Of a DNA stretch of 64,000 nucleotides, positions 12,301-24,300 are shown in pieces. The stretch's first letter is position 1. Each line of letters starts with the position of its first letter. Location: the NCBI GenBank assembly GCA_947359465.1, contig OX375872.1, forward strand, positions 15,039,018-15,103,017. The letters run 5' to 3'. A program made the position numbers and the translations under genes. Origin of the DNA: Metellina segmentata (lineage: Eukaryota > Arthropoda > Arachnida > Araneae > Tetragnathidae). Under the pieces are notes generated by a model. The model worked only from the letters and a program-made list of their open reading frames with translations, ran no database searches and was not told where the DNA came from.

Positions 12301-15300
12301 TTAAAATTTTAGAATTGGTTGTCATCCCACTAGATTTATACGACAAATTGCAAATTTTACAATGTTGTTAGTAAAAATGAGAAAAAGGGCATGGCTTAAA
12401 AATTGTCATTACATCAAAGAAAAAGAGTGATTAATCTTGATTTAGAACCTATTTGTTTAGAACCTATATAAACCTAAAGCATATATATATATACATATAT
12501 GTAGGAACCGAATCCTTTTGCCTCCCCACCTACTACCGAAAGGAAAAAGGAACTATTTCATCACCAAGAACACTAAGGGGAAAAGGCTTGATCCCTGCCC
12601 GCGGCGGAGGGTCTTCAGTTTTTTCTGTGACCGGAGAGAGTTGAGACCTGCATGGCCACTCTTCCATACTTTTTCACGCCAATCTTTTGAGACCTCTGTG
12701 GCTCATATGTGCCCTCTGTGGACTAAATAGCGAGTTCCCTGAATCAACGGTGTAATATCCTCTGTGGATGTTATTGTAATTTTGTTATTGTTTCAGAACA
12801 TTTACAGGTAATTAGTCCTTTGTGGACGTAAATGTGTACCATCTGCTATTATATTAATAAATATTGTGTTTGACAACACGTGGACTCATTCCAAAATACC
12901 ATATCAGGTAATAGTTTCAGTGTTGACATCACAGAATGGGGGCTCGGCCGGGATTGCCCCATGCAAATTGAACGTGGACTAGAACCCTAGAGAGCCATCA
13001 TCATCGCAAACTGTGAATACATTTTGCTCATTTTTAATATAAAGATGTCATATTTTTGTAAAGCAAGGAAGGACGATATTTACTGTCTTGCAACGGAATT
13101 AGATATAGAAATACCCTCAAATGCGACAATTTCGAAATTAAAAAAGTTAGTGACGAAACAACTCGATTACAATGAGGAGTATACAAAAACACTTCTGGAT
13201 ACAATAATAGTTGAAAGAATCGAAAAAGAGCAGCTGGTGAAAGACAAACAGCAGTTAGAGAAAGAAAAAGAATTGGGTCAATTAGAAAAAGATAAGGAAT
13301 TACGTCAATTACAAAGAGAAAAATAATTACGCAAATTCGAATTGGAAAAACTGAAACTGCAAAATGTGACACAAACAGTTCGGGAAAATCACATGACAGA
13401 ATCGAACACTGCATGGGATAGAGGAAAGGAATCGAAGATAATTAAAAGTTTTTATTCGAATGAATCCAATGATATAAGTACGTATTTAGCGCTGTTTGAG
13501 AGACAAGCGACGAAAATCAAAATCGAAAGAGAAGATTTTGTAACGCATTTACTGGGTTTATTACCCTTAGTGATAGCACAGATTATAACCCCCGAACTGG
13601 AGGAAAGATCGAGTGACTATGAACACATAAAAGAAATCTTACTCAAAAGATTTAAACTTGCATCTCAACAATTCAAACAAAAATTCCTGAATCATAAAAA
13701 GGAAAGTACAGCCACTTGGCGAGATTTTGCGTTTGAAATAAGTCATTATTTTGACGAATGGTTAAGAGGACTCAAAATAACAAATTTTGACGAGCTCAGG
13801 GAACTAATGGTATCCAAGCAGATAAAACGTAGAGCGCCGTTTGAAATCAAAACACACTTCATAGATGACTGGCATCAATTAAAATGCGCAGAAGTTATAG
13901 TGAAAAAGTTAGAGGAATATGAGAGTGCGAGGTTGCAATTAGGAAAGGTTGAGATACGGAATGTAAATAAATTCAGAAAAAATGTTTCGCAAGATGAAAC
14001 TCGATATAAAGGTGAATCGTCGAACTTTCGTGCTTACCAGAACAGTAGAAATGTTGATAATTGTTATAAAACTGTTGGTTATAGTACAAATGTCAATAAG
14101 TATGTTAATAAGGTTGATTATGATGTACCAAATAGAGATCCATATAGAAGTAATAGAATTAAGTGTTATGCATGTGTAAATTATGGCCATAAGAGTAATA
14201 CTTGTACATATAATTTTAAAGGTGAAAATGCAAATGTGAATAAAACTGTAAATCAAATATATGTAGTAACTCCAAAGAAAGTTGAAAAGTGTGTTTGCAT
14301 TGAAAAGCGTTATATTAATGCAGTAATATACATTGGATCTGAAATATCTCTAATTAATGAGGAATGTTATCATAAAATAGGATCTCCTATATTGAATGGT
14401 AGTACGATATATTCGAATGGAATAAGTCACCACAGAATAAGTACCGAAGGGTTTTTCCGATCAGAAATTGTTATTGATAATATTTCTTTGTATTCTGATG
14501 TGCATGTCGTTAAGAATTTGCAATTTGAAGCAATAATTGATATGAACGTATTATCAAGGGTAAAGTTTGCATTTTCTGGGGGAACATTAAACGTTACCGA
14601 TAGAGACATAAAGGAAATAAGGAGGTCAGAAATAAGGGGTGAAAATGAGAGCGAAATAAAAAACAAAGCATCAACAACTCCAAGCGTTGTCATAATTCAC
14701 GGGGAAGAATAGCACGTGAGTTTCCCTCAACATCCCCTCGTAGACTTTCAAGTATCGAAGGCGCACGAAAATGACTCATCAGCAGGTGATTTTGTTTACA
14801 CTTTAGGAGCCGTAGCGTTGGATATGTCTAGCGAAGAGACAGATCTCATCCATATAATGAATCCCTGTTTACGAGAAAGAATCTGTCAAATTGTAGGAAA
14901 TTATGTGCCTCAGTAAGTAACAAACACGGATGTTAAGATGAGAATTCTTCTGACGGACGAAGTTCCAGTTAGTCAGCGTGCTCGGCGGTTGCCGATTACT
15001 GAACAATTTATAGTTGAAAAACAAATCCTAGAGTGGTTAGAAAAAGGGATAATTAAAAACAGCTGTTCAGAATATTCTGCCTCTATAGTGCTTTGTAAAA
15101 AAAAAAAAAAAAAAAAAAAGATGGGAATCACAGACTCTGTGTCGATTTCCGAAAGCTCAACAAAAAATAATTAAGGACCGTTTCCCGTTACCTATAATCA
15201 AAGAAGTGTTGGACAAATTGGAAGACTCGCACGTCTTCACAACGTTAGATTTGAAAAACGGCTTTTTTCACGTCGACATAGAAAAGGAGAGTACAAAGTA

Positions 15301-18300
15301 AACCTCTTTGTTACCCACGAAGGACAGTGAGTTTTTAAAGACACCTTTTGGATTGTCAGCCAGTCCAAGTGTATTTGAAAGATATATTTTTCATGTTTTT
15401 AAGGATTTATTAAAAGATAAAACTGTTATTATTTATGTAGATGATATTATCATACCAGCCATGAATGAGGTAGAGGGTTTAGAAAAATTAGAACGTGTTT
15501 TAAATACGGCGTCAATGTACAGATTAGAACTAAACTTCAAAAAGTGTCAGTTTCTAAAACGAAAGATAGAATTATTGGGTTACGTAGTAGAAAAAGGAAC
15601 TATAAAACCTTCACCATTAAAAACTGCAGCCGTATGGAACTTCCCACAACCCAAAAATGCCAAACAAATACAGAGTTTTCTGGGGTTGACCGGTTATTTT
15701 CTTTAGTTTGTTCGAGATTATGCCAAGATAGCAAAGCCCCTCAGTGATCTGCTTCGTGATAATAGGGAATTCCATTTTGGATCGAATGAGAAAACTGCAT
15801 TTCAGGAATTGAAGCAAGCCTTGACTGGCGACCCGGTGCTGCAAATTTTCAGACAAGGACCCCCACTGGAACTGCATTGCAATGCAAGCTCACACGGATT
15901 CGGAGCAGTACTGTTGCAACAGGCAGATGACAGAAAGATGTATCCAATTCAATACATGAGTAAGAAGACAACAGCACAACAAGAAAAATACAGCAGCTAT
16001 GAATTAGAAATTCTAGCACTAATCGAAGCTTTGAAAAATTCCGGAATTATCTACTCGGAACAAAATTTAAAATAATAACAGATTGCTCAGTCTTCCAGCA
16101 AACCATGAGCAAGAAGGACTTAACCCCTAAGATAGCGAGATGGGCGTTAATTATGGAGGAATTCGAATACGAAATAATTCATTGCCCAAGTGCTCAAATG
16201 AGACATGCAGATGCCTTGAGCCGAAATGTCGCTGTGATAGTACCACAACCAACGGGTGAAGAAATAACATGCAAGTTAGCAGCAGCCCAACGACAAGATG
16301 AGTATATTCAAGTTATTAAAGAATTATTGATAAGAGGAGAGAAGAACGACTACTTGATCAAAAACGATGTATTATTTCGATATGAAAACGGAAGTGAACT
16401 GCCTGTCGTCCCCGAGAGGATGCAATCAGAGATTATAAAGGAATTCCATCAAAAAGGATATTTTGCCGTGGCAAAGACCGAAGAGTTAGTGAAAAGAGAT
16501 TTTTCCATTCCAGAACTCAGGAAAAAAGTGGAGAACGTCATAATGAACTGTGTTAAGTGTATCTTGACGATTAAGAAAAGGGGCAAGCAAGAGGGTCAAT
16601 TAAATCCAATACCCAAAGGGAGTGTACCGCTTAGTACATACCATATTGATTTTCTGGGACCTCTGGCGACAACAAATAAACACTATCAACACATCTTGGC
16701 TGTGATAGATGCCTTCACTACATTTACTTGGCTCTATCCTGTAAAATCAACTTCTACACGTGATGCGCTAGAGAAGCTAGAATCGCAGTCACACGTTTTC
16801 GGAAATCCATTAAGGATAATTTCAGATCGAGGCACCGCATTCACATCCAAAGAATTCGAAGGTTACTGCCATGAAAGAAGCATTGAACACTTCAAAATCA
16901 CCACAGGAGTACCTCGAGGAAATGGTCAAATAGAACGAATATTTGAAACTGTGATACCGGTACTGACGAAATTAGCAATCAACGAACCAGAAAAGTGGTT
17001 TAAATATGTCAATTCAATTCATAGAATTTTGAACAGCACCCCTAGTAAAAGTACAAAAATCACACCATTTAAATTGCTAACAGGAGTATCAATGAAGAAC
17101 AAAGAAGATCTGAAGGTCAGAGAAATGTTGGAACAAGAATATGAAGAATGGTTTATAAGAAAGCAAGAAGGATTTAGGGAAGAAGCTAAGGAACAAATCC
17201 TAAGGATGCAAGAAGAAAACCGAAAACAGTATAATCGGAAGCGGAAACTTGTGCAAGAAAGTATGCAGAAGGAAACCTGGTAGCGATTCAGAGGACCCAA
17301 TTTGGAGCAGGACTAAAATTACGACCAAAGTATCTGGGCCCATACGAAATTATCAACAGGAAACCACACGACCGTTACGAGGTGAAGAAAGTGGGCAGTC
17401 ACAAAGGACCTATCAAAACGTCCACTGCGGCGGAACACATGAAACCATGGACTAATTAACTTTAAAAGCAACTTCAAAGAACTCTGAGAAAGAGAAACTA
17501 ATGTGGAGTGATGAGAGAAAACTGTTTATTTCAGCAGTTCTCTCAAAAGTGAAATAGATACTTTTGTTTGTTTTTTATTTTTTCAGGTCTCATTGTACGT
17601 GCCTAAATGAGTGCAGTGATGTTCGGAGCGAACACCGTCAGGATGCCCCAGAGTAGGAACCGAATCCTTTCGCCTCCCCACCTACTACCGAAAGGAACCA
17701 TTTCATCACCAAGAACACTAAAGGGAAAAGGCCTGATCCCTGCCCGCGGCGGAGGGTCTTCAGTTTTTTCTGTGACTGGAGAGAGTTGAGACCTGCGTGG
17801 CCACTCTTCCATACTTTTTCACGCCAATCTTTTGAGACCTCTGTGGACTAAATAGCGAGTTCCCTGAATCAACGGTGTAATATCCTCTGTGGATGTTATT
17901 GTAATTTTGTTATTGTTTCAGAACATTTACATGCAATTAGTCCTTTGTGGACGTAAATGTGTACCATCTTCTATTATATTAATAAACATTGTGTCTGACA
18001 ACACGTGGACTCAATCCAAAATACCATAACAAGTAATAGTTTCAGTGTTGACATCACATATATATATATATGTGTGTGTGTGTATATGTATATATAATAT
18101 ATATATATATATGTGTATATAATATATATATATGTGTGTGTATATATATATATATATATGTGTATATATATATATATATGAAATGATACCTAAAAATAAC
18201 CCCCTAATACAATTCTCACCAGAGACCAGTCCCTTAATCACCTCACTTCCCTTTCAGTCTTTTTGTCCAATAGGTCATATATCTAGCCATCCCCTTTCAC

Positions 18301-21300
18301 CTCCCAGTCGGACTGGACCTCACACAATCACTTTTCCTCTCAAATCGCCTGTAAGAAAATTACCTCTTCGCTTAACTCCCGACCTCTACCAATGAAATTT
18401 CTTGCTAGATTCCCTGTCCAATAGTCTTTCTTTTAATTCTCATCCCTCTGGCGAATTCATTGTGTACTATACACTTTTTCCATGAGCCCCTTAGAATAGG
18501 AAGCTGCAGAACCGTTCAAGTCTCCGTCCCCTTAACAACCTCCACGCCTCATAATATTACTAGGATGTTATTGAAATAATAAAGATTTTGTTAGAGAATT
18601 TATGTCTCTTTTATGGAACCAGCACTACACTCCCCTCCAATGGATCATCCACATCCGGATGCCTAGACCACTCTTGCCACTCTGTGTCATGACTGCAGGC
18701 TTATAATTTCTGTTATTATGACAGATTTTAAAGTCGACAGGATAGCAACTTGTGATTTGGGAACCTTACCTTGGATTCGGAAGTGATAAAGAATTGAACG
18801 GACTCTCATAACTACCCCACAATAACGTCGAATGGAGATGATTGTACTGCCAGCTACTTGCTTTCAAGAGATTTTTTGGAAGGTATGCTTTCAAAACTAT
18901 AAGCATTTGACCCAAAGAAAAATTTCGACGTGGAAGCATGGATCAAATACTTCGAATTAAAAACGGCAGATTTCGCAAACTCAAGAATCGACCTAATTGC
19001 AGGATACCTAAAGGGAGAAGCATTGAACTTTTACCTAACTCATTGCGCCATCAAAACTGAATGGACCAATATCTGCCAAGGACTTTAAAACTATTTTTCA
19101 AGAACTTCTCTAGTTTATTTGACATCTTCATCTCCACAATGTGCAACAAACCTTCAGACATCGATTCGTACTTCAAAAAAAATTTGACATTGGTAAACGA
19201 CTACAGCTTCCAGAGGAAATTCTACTCCAAGGATTGACCAATGGTTTGCCTCGGAGCATAAAAGAACTCATCATCGTGAAAGAGCCATCTACCATTATGG
19301 AATGGTTAAGAGTTGCGCGCAATTTATGCAGCCAGTTACATGATGATGAAGCAAGCAAACAAGACCAAAAAAGCAGAATGGATCGAGTACCCGTTCCCCG
19401 TCCAGACGAGAGATTTCAACCCCTGCAAAGATTACCAATGCGGCCGAGATTTTGGATGCCTCCGGTGCACAGAGAGCCCTTCAAATACCGTGACCAACGT
19501 TTGCAGGACCGGAATCCAACTTTCCTTCAGCGAAGGCCTCCTCAACCAGCTATTCAATACGGACAAACCCCACACATTCAATGACCATACCTTAAAGTGA
19601 CTTTGTTTTGCGGTCAAAAAACATTTATTGGACTATTGGACACAGGCACAAGTGCAAACATCATTCCTGAACATTTACTCAAACATGTGAAATATGAGAC
19701 TTACTGTAAAACACAAGATCCAAATTCAACAAGCAGTTGGTGCTATTCGGGTAAGTGAAATTGTTTTAATCAATATTTAAATTGGTGTCATTACAAAACA
19801 ACTTGAATTTTTAGCCATCAATTCTACTTTAAACTATGCACTGCTGAATTTAGAAACTGTTAATATATTTAATTCGAAAATCAATTTCAAAACACGACAA
19901 ATTTTTCAAATGAATCTTAATGTAACGTTAAATACTCCTTTAACTTCAGTACAAATATCACATCATTTTGGTGATCAAGGTTATTCGAGATATTCTAAAC
20001 ACAATCAAAGCAATAATTTTGTATCATATGAAAATACTGTTAGTACGAATACTTGTGATAAACAATGCTCTAATATTGAAAATAATAAGTGAAATGTGTA
20101 CTCTTGTGAAAAGAATGATAATATTAAGTACTGTACTATTCCTTGTGTTAACTCTAATGGTAATGTGGATAATATCAATTATGGTGTTAACTCTGATGGA
20201 AAATTAACTGCTCTAGTTAACAAACACAAAAATGTTTTTGCCAAGACGAAATATGATGTAGGCTCAATTAATTTAGAACCTCAACGAGTTATTTTAAACT
20301 CGGAACTGCCAATTGCTTGCCGCCCATACAGAGCCTCTCCTAAAGACAGTGCAGAAATCAAGAAACAAATTGATGAACTTTTAAAGGCAGATATTATCAA
20401 ACCTTCTAATAGCCCTTATGCAGCTCCTGTAACTATATCTTATAAATGAGAAGAAAACTCTAAAACTCGTTTATGGATCGACTATCGAAAATTGAATGAA
20501 ATTGCAAAAACTGATTCTGAACCAATTCCTCGTATCGATGCTGTATTGGATCAATTGTCCCATGCAAAAATGTTCTCAACACTCGATTTAGCCTCTGGAT
20601 ACTGGCACATCAAAATTAATGATAAGGACACAGAAAAACTTGCATTTACCTCAAATTTTGGTTTGTACAAATGGAAACGATTACCCTTTGGATGGAAAAA
20701 CGCTCCTGCAATATTCCAACATGCCATAAGGCAAATTCTAAATAAACATCAAATTAAATTTGCTCTAAATTATTTTGATGATATAATTATATTTTTACAA
20801 AATTATGAAGAACATCTGGATCATTTAAAACTCATCTTTTAGATATGCGAGAAAGAAAACGTGAAGCTAAAGCTTTCAAAATGTAACTTCGCGAAAACCA
20901 AAATCAATTTTTTGGGATATGAGACTGAGAATAGTACATACAAACCTAGTAACACTAACGTCGAAACCATCAAAAAACTTCGACCATCCAGCAACACTAA
21001 AGAGCTACAGAGGTTTCTTGGTAGTATTAACATCTACAATAAGTTCATTCCAGAATATGCAAAAATTCCAGCACCACTGAACAACCTTCTTAAAAAGATG
21101 TAAAATATCAATGGTCAGAAGAATGTCAAGCCTCATTTAAAAAGATCAAAGATATTTTAATTTCCAAGCCCGTGTTAAGTTTATTTAACCCGAATTACCC
21201 ATGTCATTTGACACCGATGCCTCAGGAGAAGCAATTTCAGGAATTTTAAAACAAGAACATCCAGATGGTTCATTACACCCAGTTTCCTTCTATTCTAGAA

Positions 21301-24300
21301 AATTACGACCTTACGAGAAAAATTACGCGATTACAGAACTCGAATGTTTGGCAATAATAGATCCTGTCGACTTTAAAATCTGTCATAATAACAGAAATTA
21401 TAAGCCTGCAGTCGTGAAACGGAGTGGTCTAGGCATCCGGATGAGGATGATCCATTGGAGGGGAGTGTAGTGCTGGTTCTATAAAAGAGACATAAATTCT
21501 CTAACAAAATCTGTATTATTTCAATAACATTCTAGTAATATTATGGGGCGTGGAGGTTGTTAAGGGGACGGAGACTTGAACGGTTCTGTGGCTTCCTATT
21601 CGAAGGGGCTCATGGAAAAGGTGTATAGTACACAATGAATTCGCCAGAGGGATGAGAATTAAAAGAAAGACTATTGGACAGGGAATCTAGCAAGAAATTT
21701 CATTGGTAGAGGTCGGGAGTTAAGCGAAGAGGTAATTTTCTTACAGGCGATTTGAGAGGAAAAGTGATCGTGTGAGGTCCAGTCAGACAGTGAGGTGAAA
21801 GGGGATGGCAAGATCTATGACCTATTGAACAAAAAGACTGAAAGGGAAGTGGGGTGATTAAGGGACTGGTCTCTGGTGAGAATTGTATTAAGGGGTTATT
21901 TTTAGGTATCATTTCATATATGTGCATACATATATGTATACACTCACTGCCAAAAGTTAAGCACGAAAGATAAAATGCGAAAAAAACAACAAGTACAGCC
22001 TTGATTGACACAAAATGTGGCAGGAAAGTGGCAAATAGGTTTATGCATGAAACAAAACAAAGAATTAAATACAAAGATGAAAAAAATAGTGAATTTTAAT
22101 AAATTATAAGATGAAGTCATATTGGAGTCATTATCAAAATGAAGTTTGAATTCAAAACAAATAAACAAACCAACATTAATAGGGTGCATGACCATCCTCA
22201 TCCTCATACAAAGCTTGCAGCGTGTGACCATGCTTTCCATGAAGTGATCAACCACCCCAGAGTCAAGTAATCGCCATTCCTCCTGTAAAGCAGTTTGCAA
22301 CTCTGTGAGAGTAGCTGGGGGTGGGTAACATGTAGACACAGCACGGCCGAGGTCATCACAAAGATTTTCAATGGGATTAAGGTCGAGCGAGTACGTTGGC
22401 AAAACCATATGTGCAATCATCTCACTCTCAAGGTAGTCATCTACGATGCCCGCTCTATGGGACGCACATTATCATCCATTAAAACGAAAGAAGAACCAAC
22501 TGCTGCAGCGGGCAATCTCACAGGGGGTTCTAGGACTTCATCCCGATACTGGACAGCAGTCACAGAACTCTGTCTATAGATGTGCAAGTCGGTGCGATAT
22601 ACCAACAACATCCTGGCCCACACCATGATGCTGCCACCTCAAAATACGTGATGCTCGATGATGTTCTGGGGCCGATTGCATGTGCCTTGTTCTCTCCAGA
22701 CTCTTACATGTTTGTCATCAGGCTCCAGGGAATATCTCGACTCATCCGTGAACATAACGTTAGCCCAATAAAGAATAGTGAACAAAACGCCAGCACTCAC
22801 TATCTGTCATTCGTCTTCTGTAATCCATAGAAACACGTCCATCTTGAAAACTAACAGTACGAAAGTTCCAAACACATTTTATCAGCATTTACATGCAACT
22901 CCTCTAACCCTTCACAATGCTGGCTTCTTATATGACTGCCTTTTATGCATATTTCTCGACACGAAACTGATTGGCTGTTACATAACAGATTTGCATACTT
23001 CCATCTACCTCTGCAGAAAATAGCAGACTCTCAAATTCAGATTGGCTTTTGGAAATTAATATTTTCCTTTCCGTGCTTAACTTTTGGCAGTGAGTGTATA
23101 TATATAAAACTTCAAAAACCTAATCTCTCATTTTAAAAACCTCAAAATCCAGGTTTAGTTACAAAACCAGGAAAGCCATGTTATCAAACAAACCTTTTGT
23201 AGTGAAGTAATATACATAGATTATTACAATATTTTTTTATATCATATTCCGTTTACTTCTGAAGTTCATAGAAAATGGCTACTAGTGAAATTCTTGAATG
23301 TTTCTCATTGTGAGACAAAAACAGAATGCGAGTTTGTTTGGGCTTAATGGCAGAAGGATCAAAACTTAACAAGTAGTACCAAACACAAGACAAAATATAG
23401 TCCAATAAAAGGTACATAAAATGCAAAAATAACCAAATCAACAGCAATTGGTAGATTTAAAACTTACCATATTTAAAATGTAAAGAAAATAAAAATATTG
23501 TTTCTTTTAATCAGACATAAAAATGAGATTTATTTTGGCAGCAAAATAACAAGTGAAAGATAGTTAAAAGGTTTGGATGAAATGATGTAGTTAAAAGGTG
23601 AAGGATAAAAGTACTACATAATATTTAAAAATCTAATGGCATGTAAAGATTTAAATGAGGTTTCTTCCAATAAAATTTTGCAAGTTTAAAAGGGAGTTGT
23701 TTCAGTATTAGTGAAGATGACTACAAACAGGACAACTAATTAATGTACTACAAATAGATAAATGATGACATAAGGCATTCCCTCTAAGCAAGATACATGT
23801 GGATAAAATGTGTAAACACATAATGAAGATAACTTAAAAGTACATCAGATTGTTTGGAACGTACAGAGTTTGCAATGAGATTACTGGAAGGAAGCTGCCA
23901 GAATGTGTTGGAACAACATATGGGTTTTTATAACCAGTTTTTGGTCTATTGTTAGACAGCTAAAGACTATAACCTTAAAAAATTTAATATTTTGGTTTAA
24001 AAGGTTGGGTACCAACCACAAGTCTATGATTAGCACAAAAATAGAAAATGCAAGTTTAAGCTGTGTGCAAATTGACAATATTCATTCATGGAGCACTAGA
24101 AAGATGATTCACAGTAACATAAAAAATTTTCTATTTGAAAATCTATTGTTGCTAATCCTCTTGGTCAAGGTGAAACGTAGACCAAGTCCATATGATCATG
24201 AATTTCAAGTCGCACAGTAACTGATTATTTTTCATCCAGTCGTCCTATATCTTGTGTTCCCTGCTTCTTTTCATAGTAGTCTTGAACCCTTAAAATGCAA

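Larger units (their letters stand above)
12501..18058 (+). mobile_element. Gypsy-family LTR retrotransposon (degraded)
   Basis: Two direct long repeats (12501-12933 and 17653-18058) enclose a primer-binding site, gag and pol on the plus strand. Pol order is protease, reverse transcriptase, RNase H, integrase, which is the Gypsy (Ty3) order. There is no env-like frame between integrase and the 3' LTR. In-frame stops and several frameshifts make it non-functional. It is flanked on both sides by TA-rich microsatellite, so the target duplication cannot be read with certainty. Confidence 0.92.
18179..21916 (+). mobile_element. Gypsy remnant with LTRs in inverted orientation
   Basis: Two 451-bp LTR copies face each other: 18179-18629 is reversed, 21466-21916 is forward. 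The inverted homology extends inward to 18743 and 21361, including the polypurine tract and adjoining internal sequence. Between them lies a plus-strand gag-protease-RT-RNase H remnant without integrase. Both outer ends (tgaaatgatacc and ggtatcatttca) abut TA-rich sequence. This is not a normal LTR element structure. Recombination between two copies or self-integration could explain it. Confidence 0.85.

Noticed and set aside
18011..18395. Open frames rich in Tyr-Ile repeats
   Set aside because: They are translated TA/TG microsatellite.
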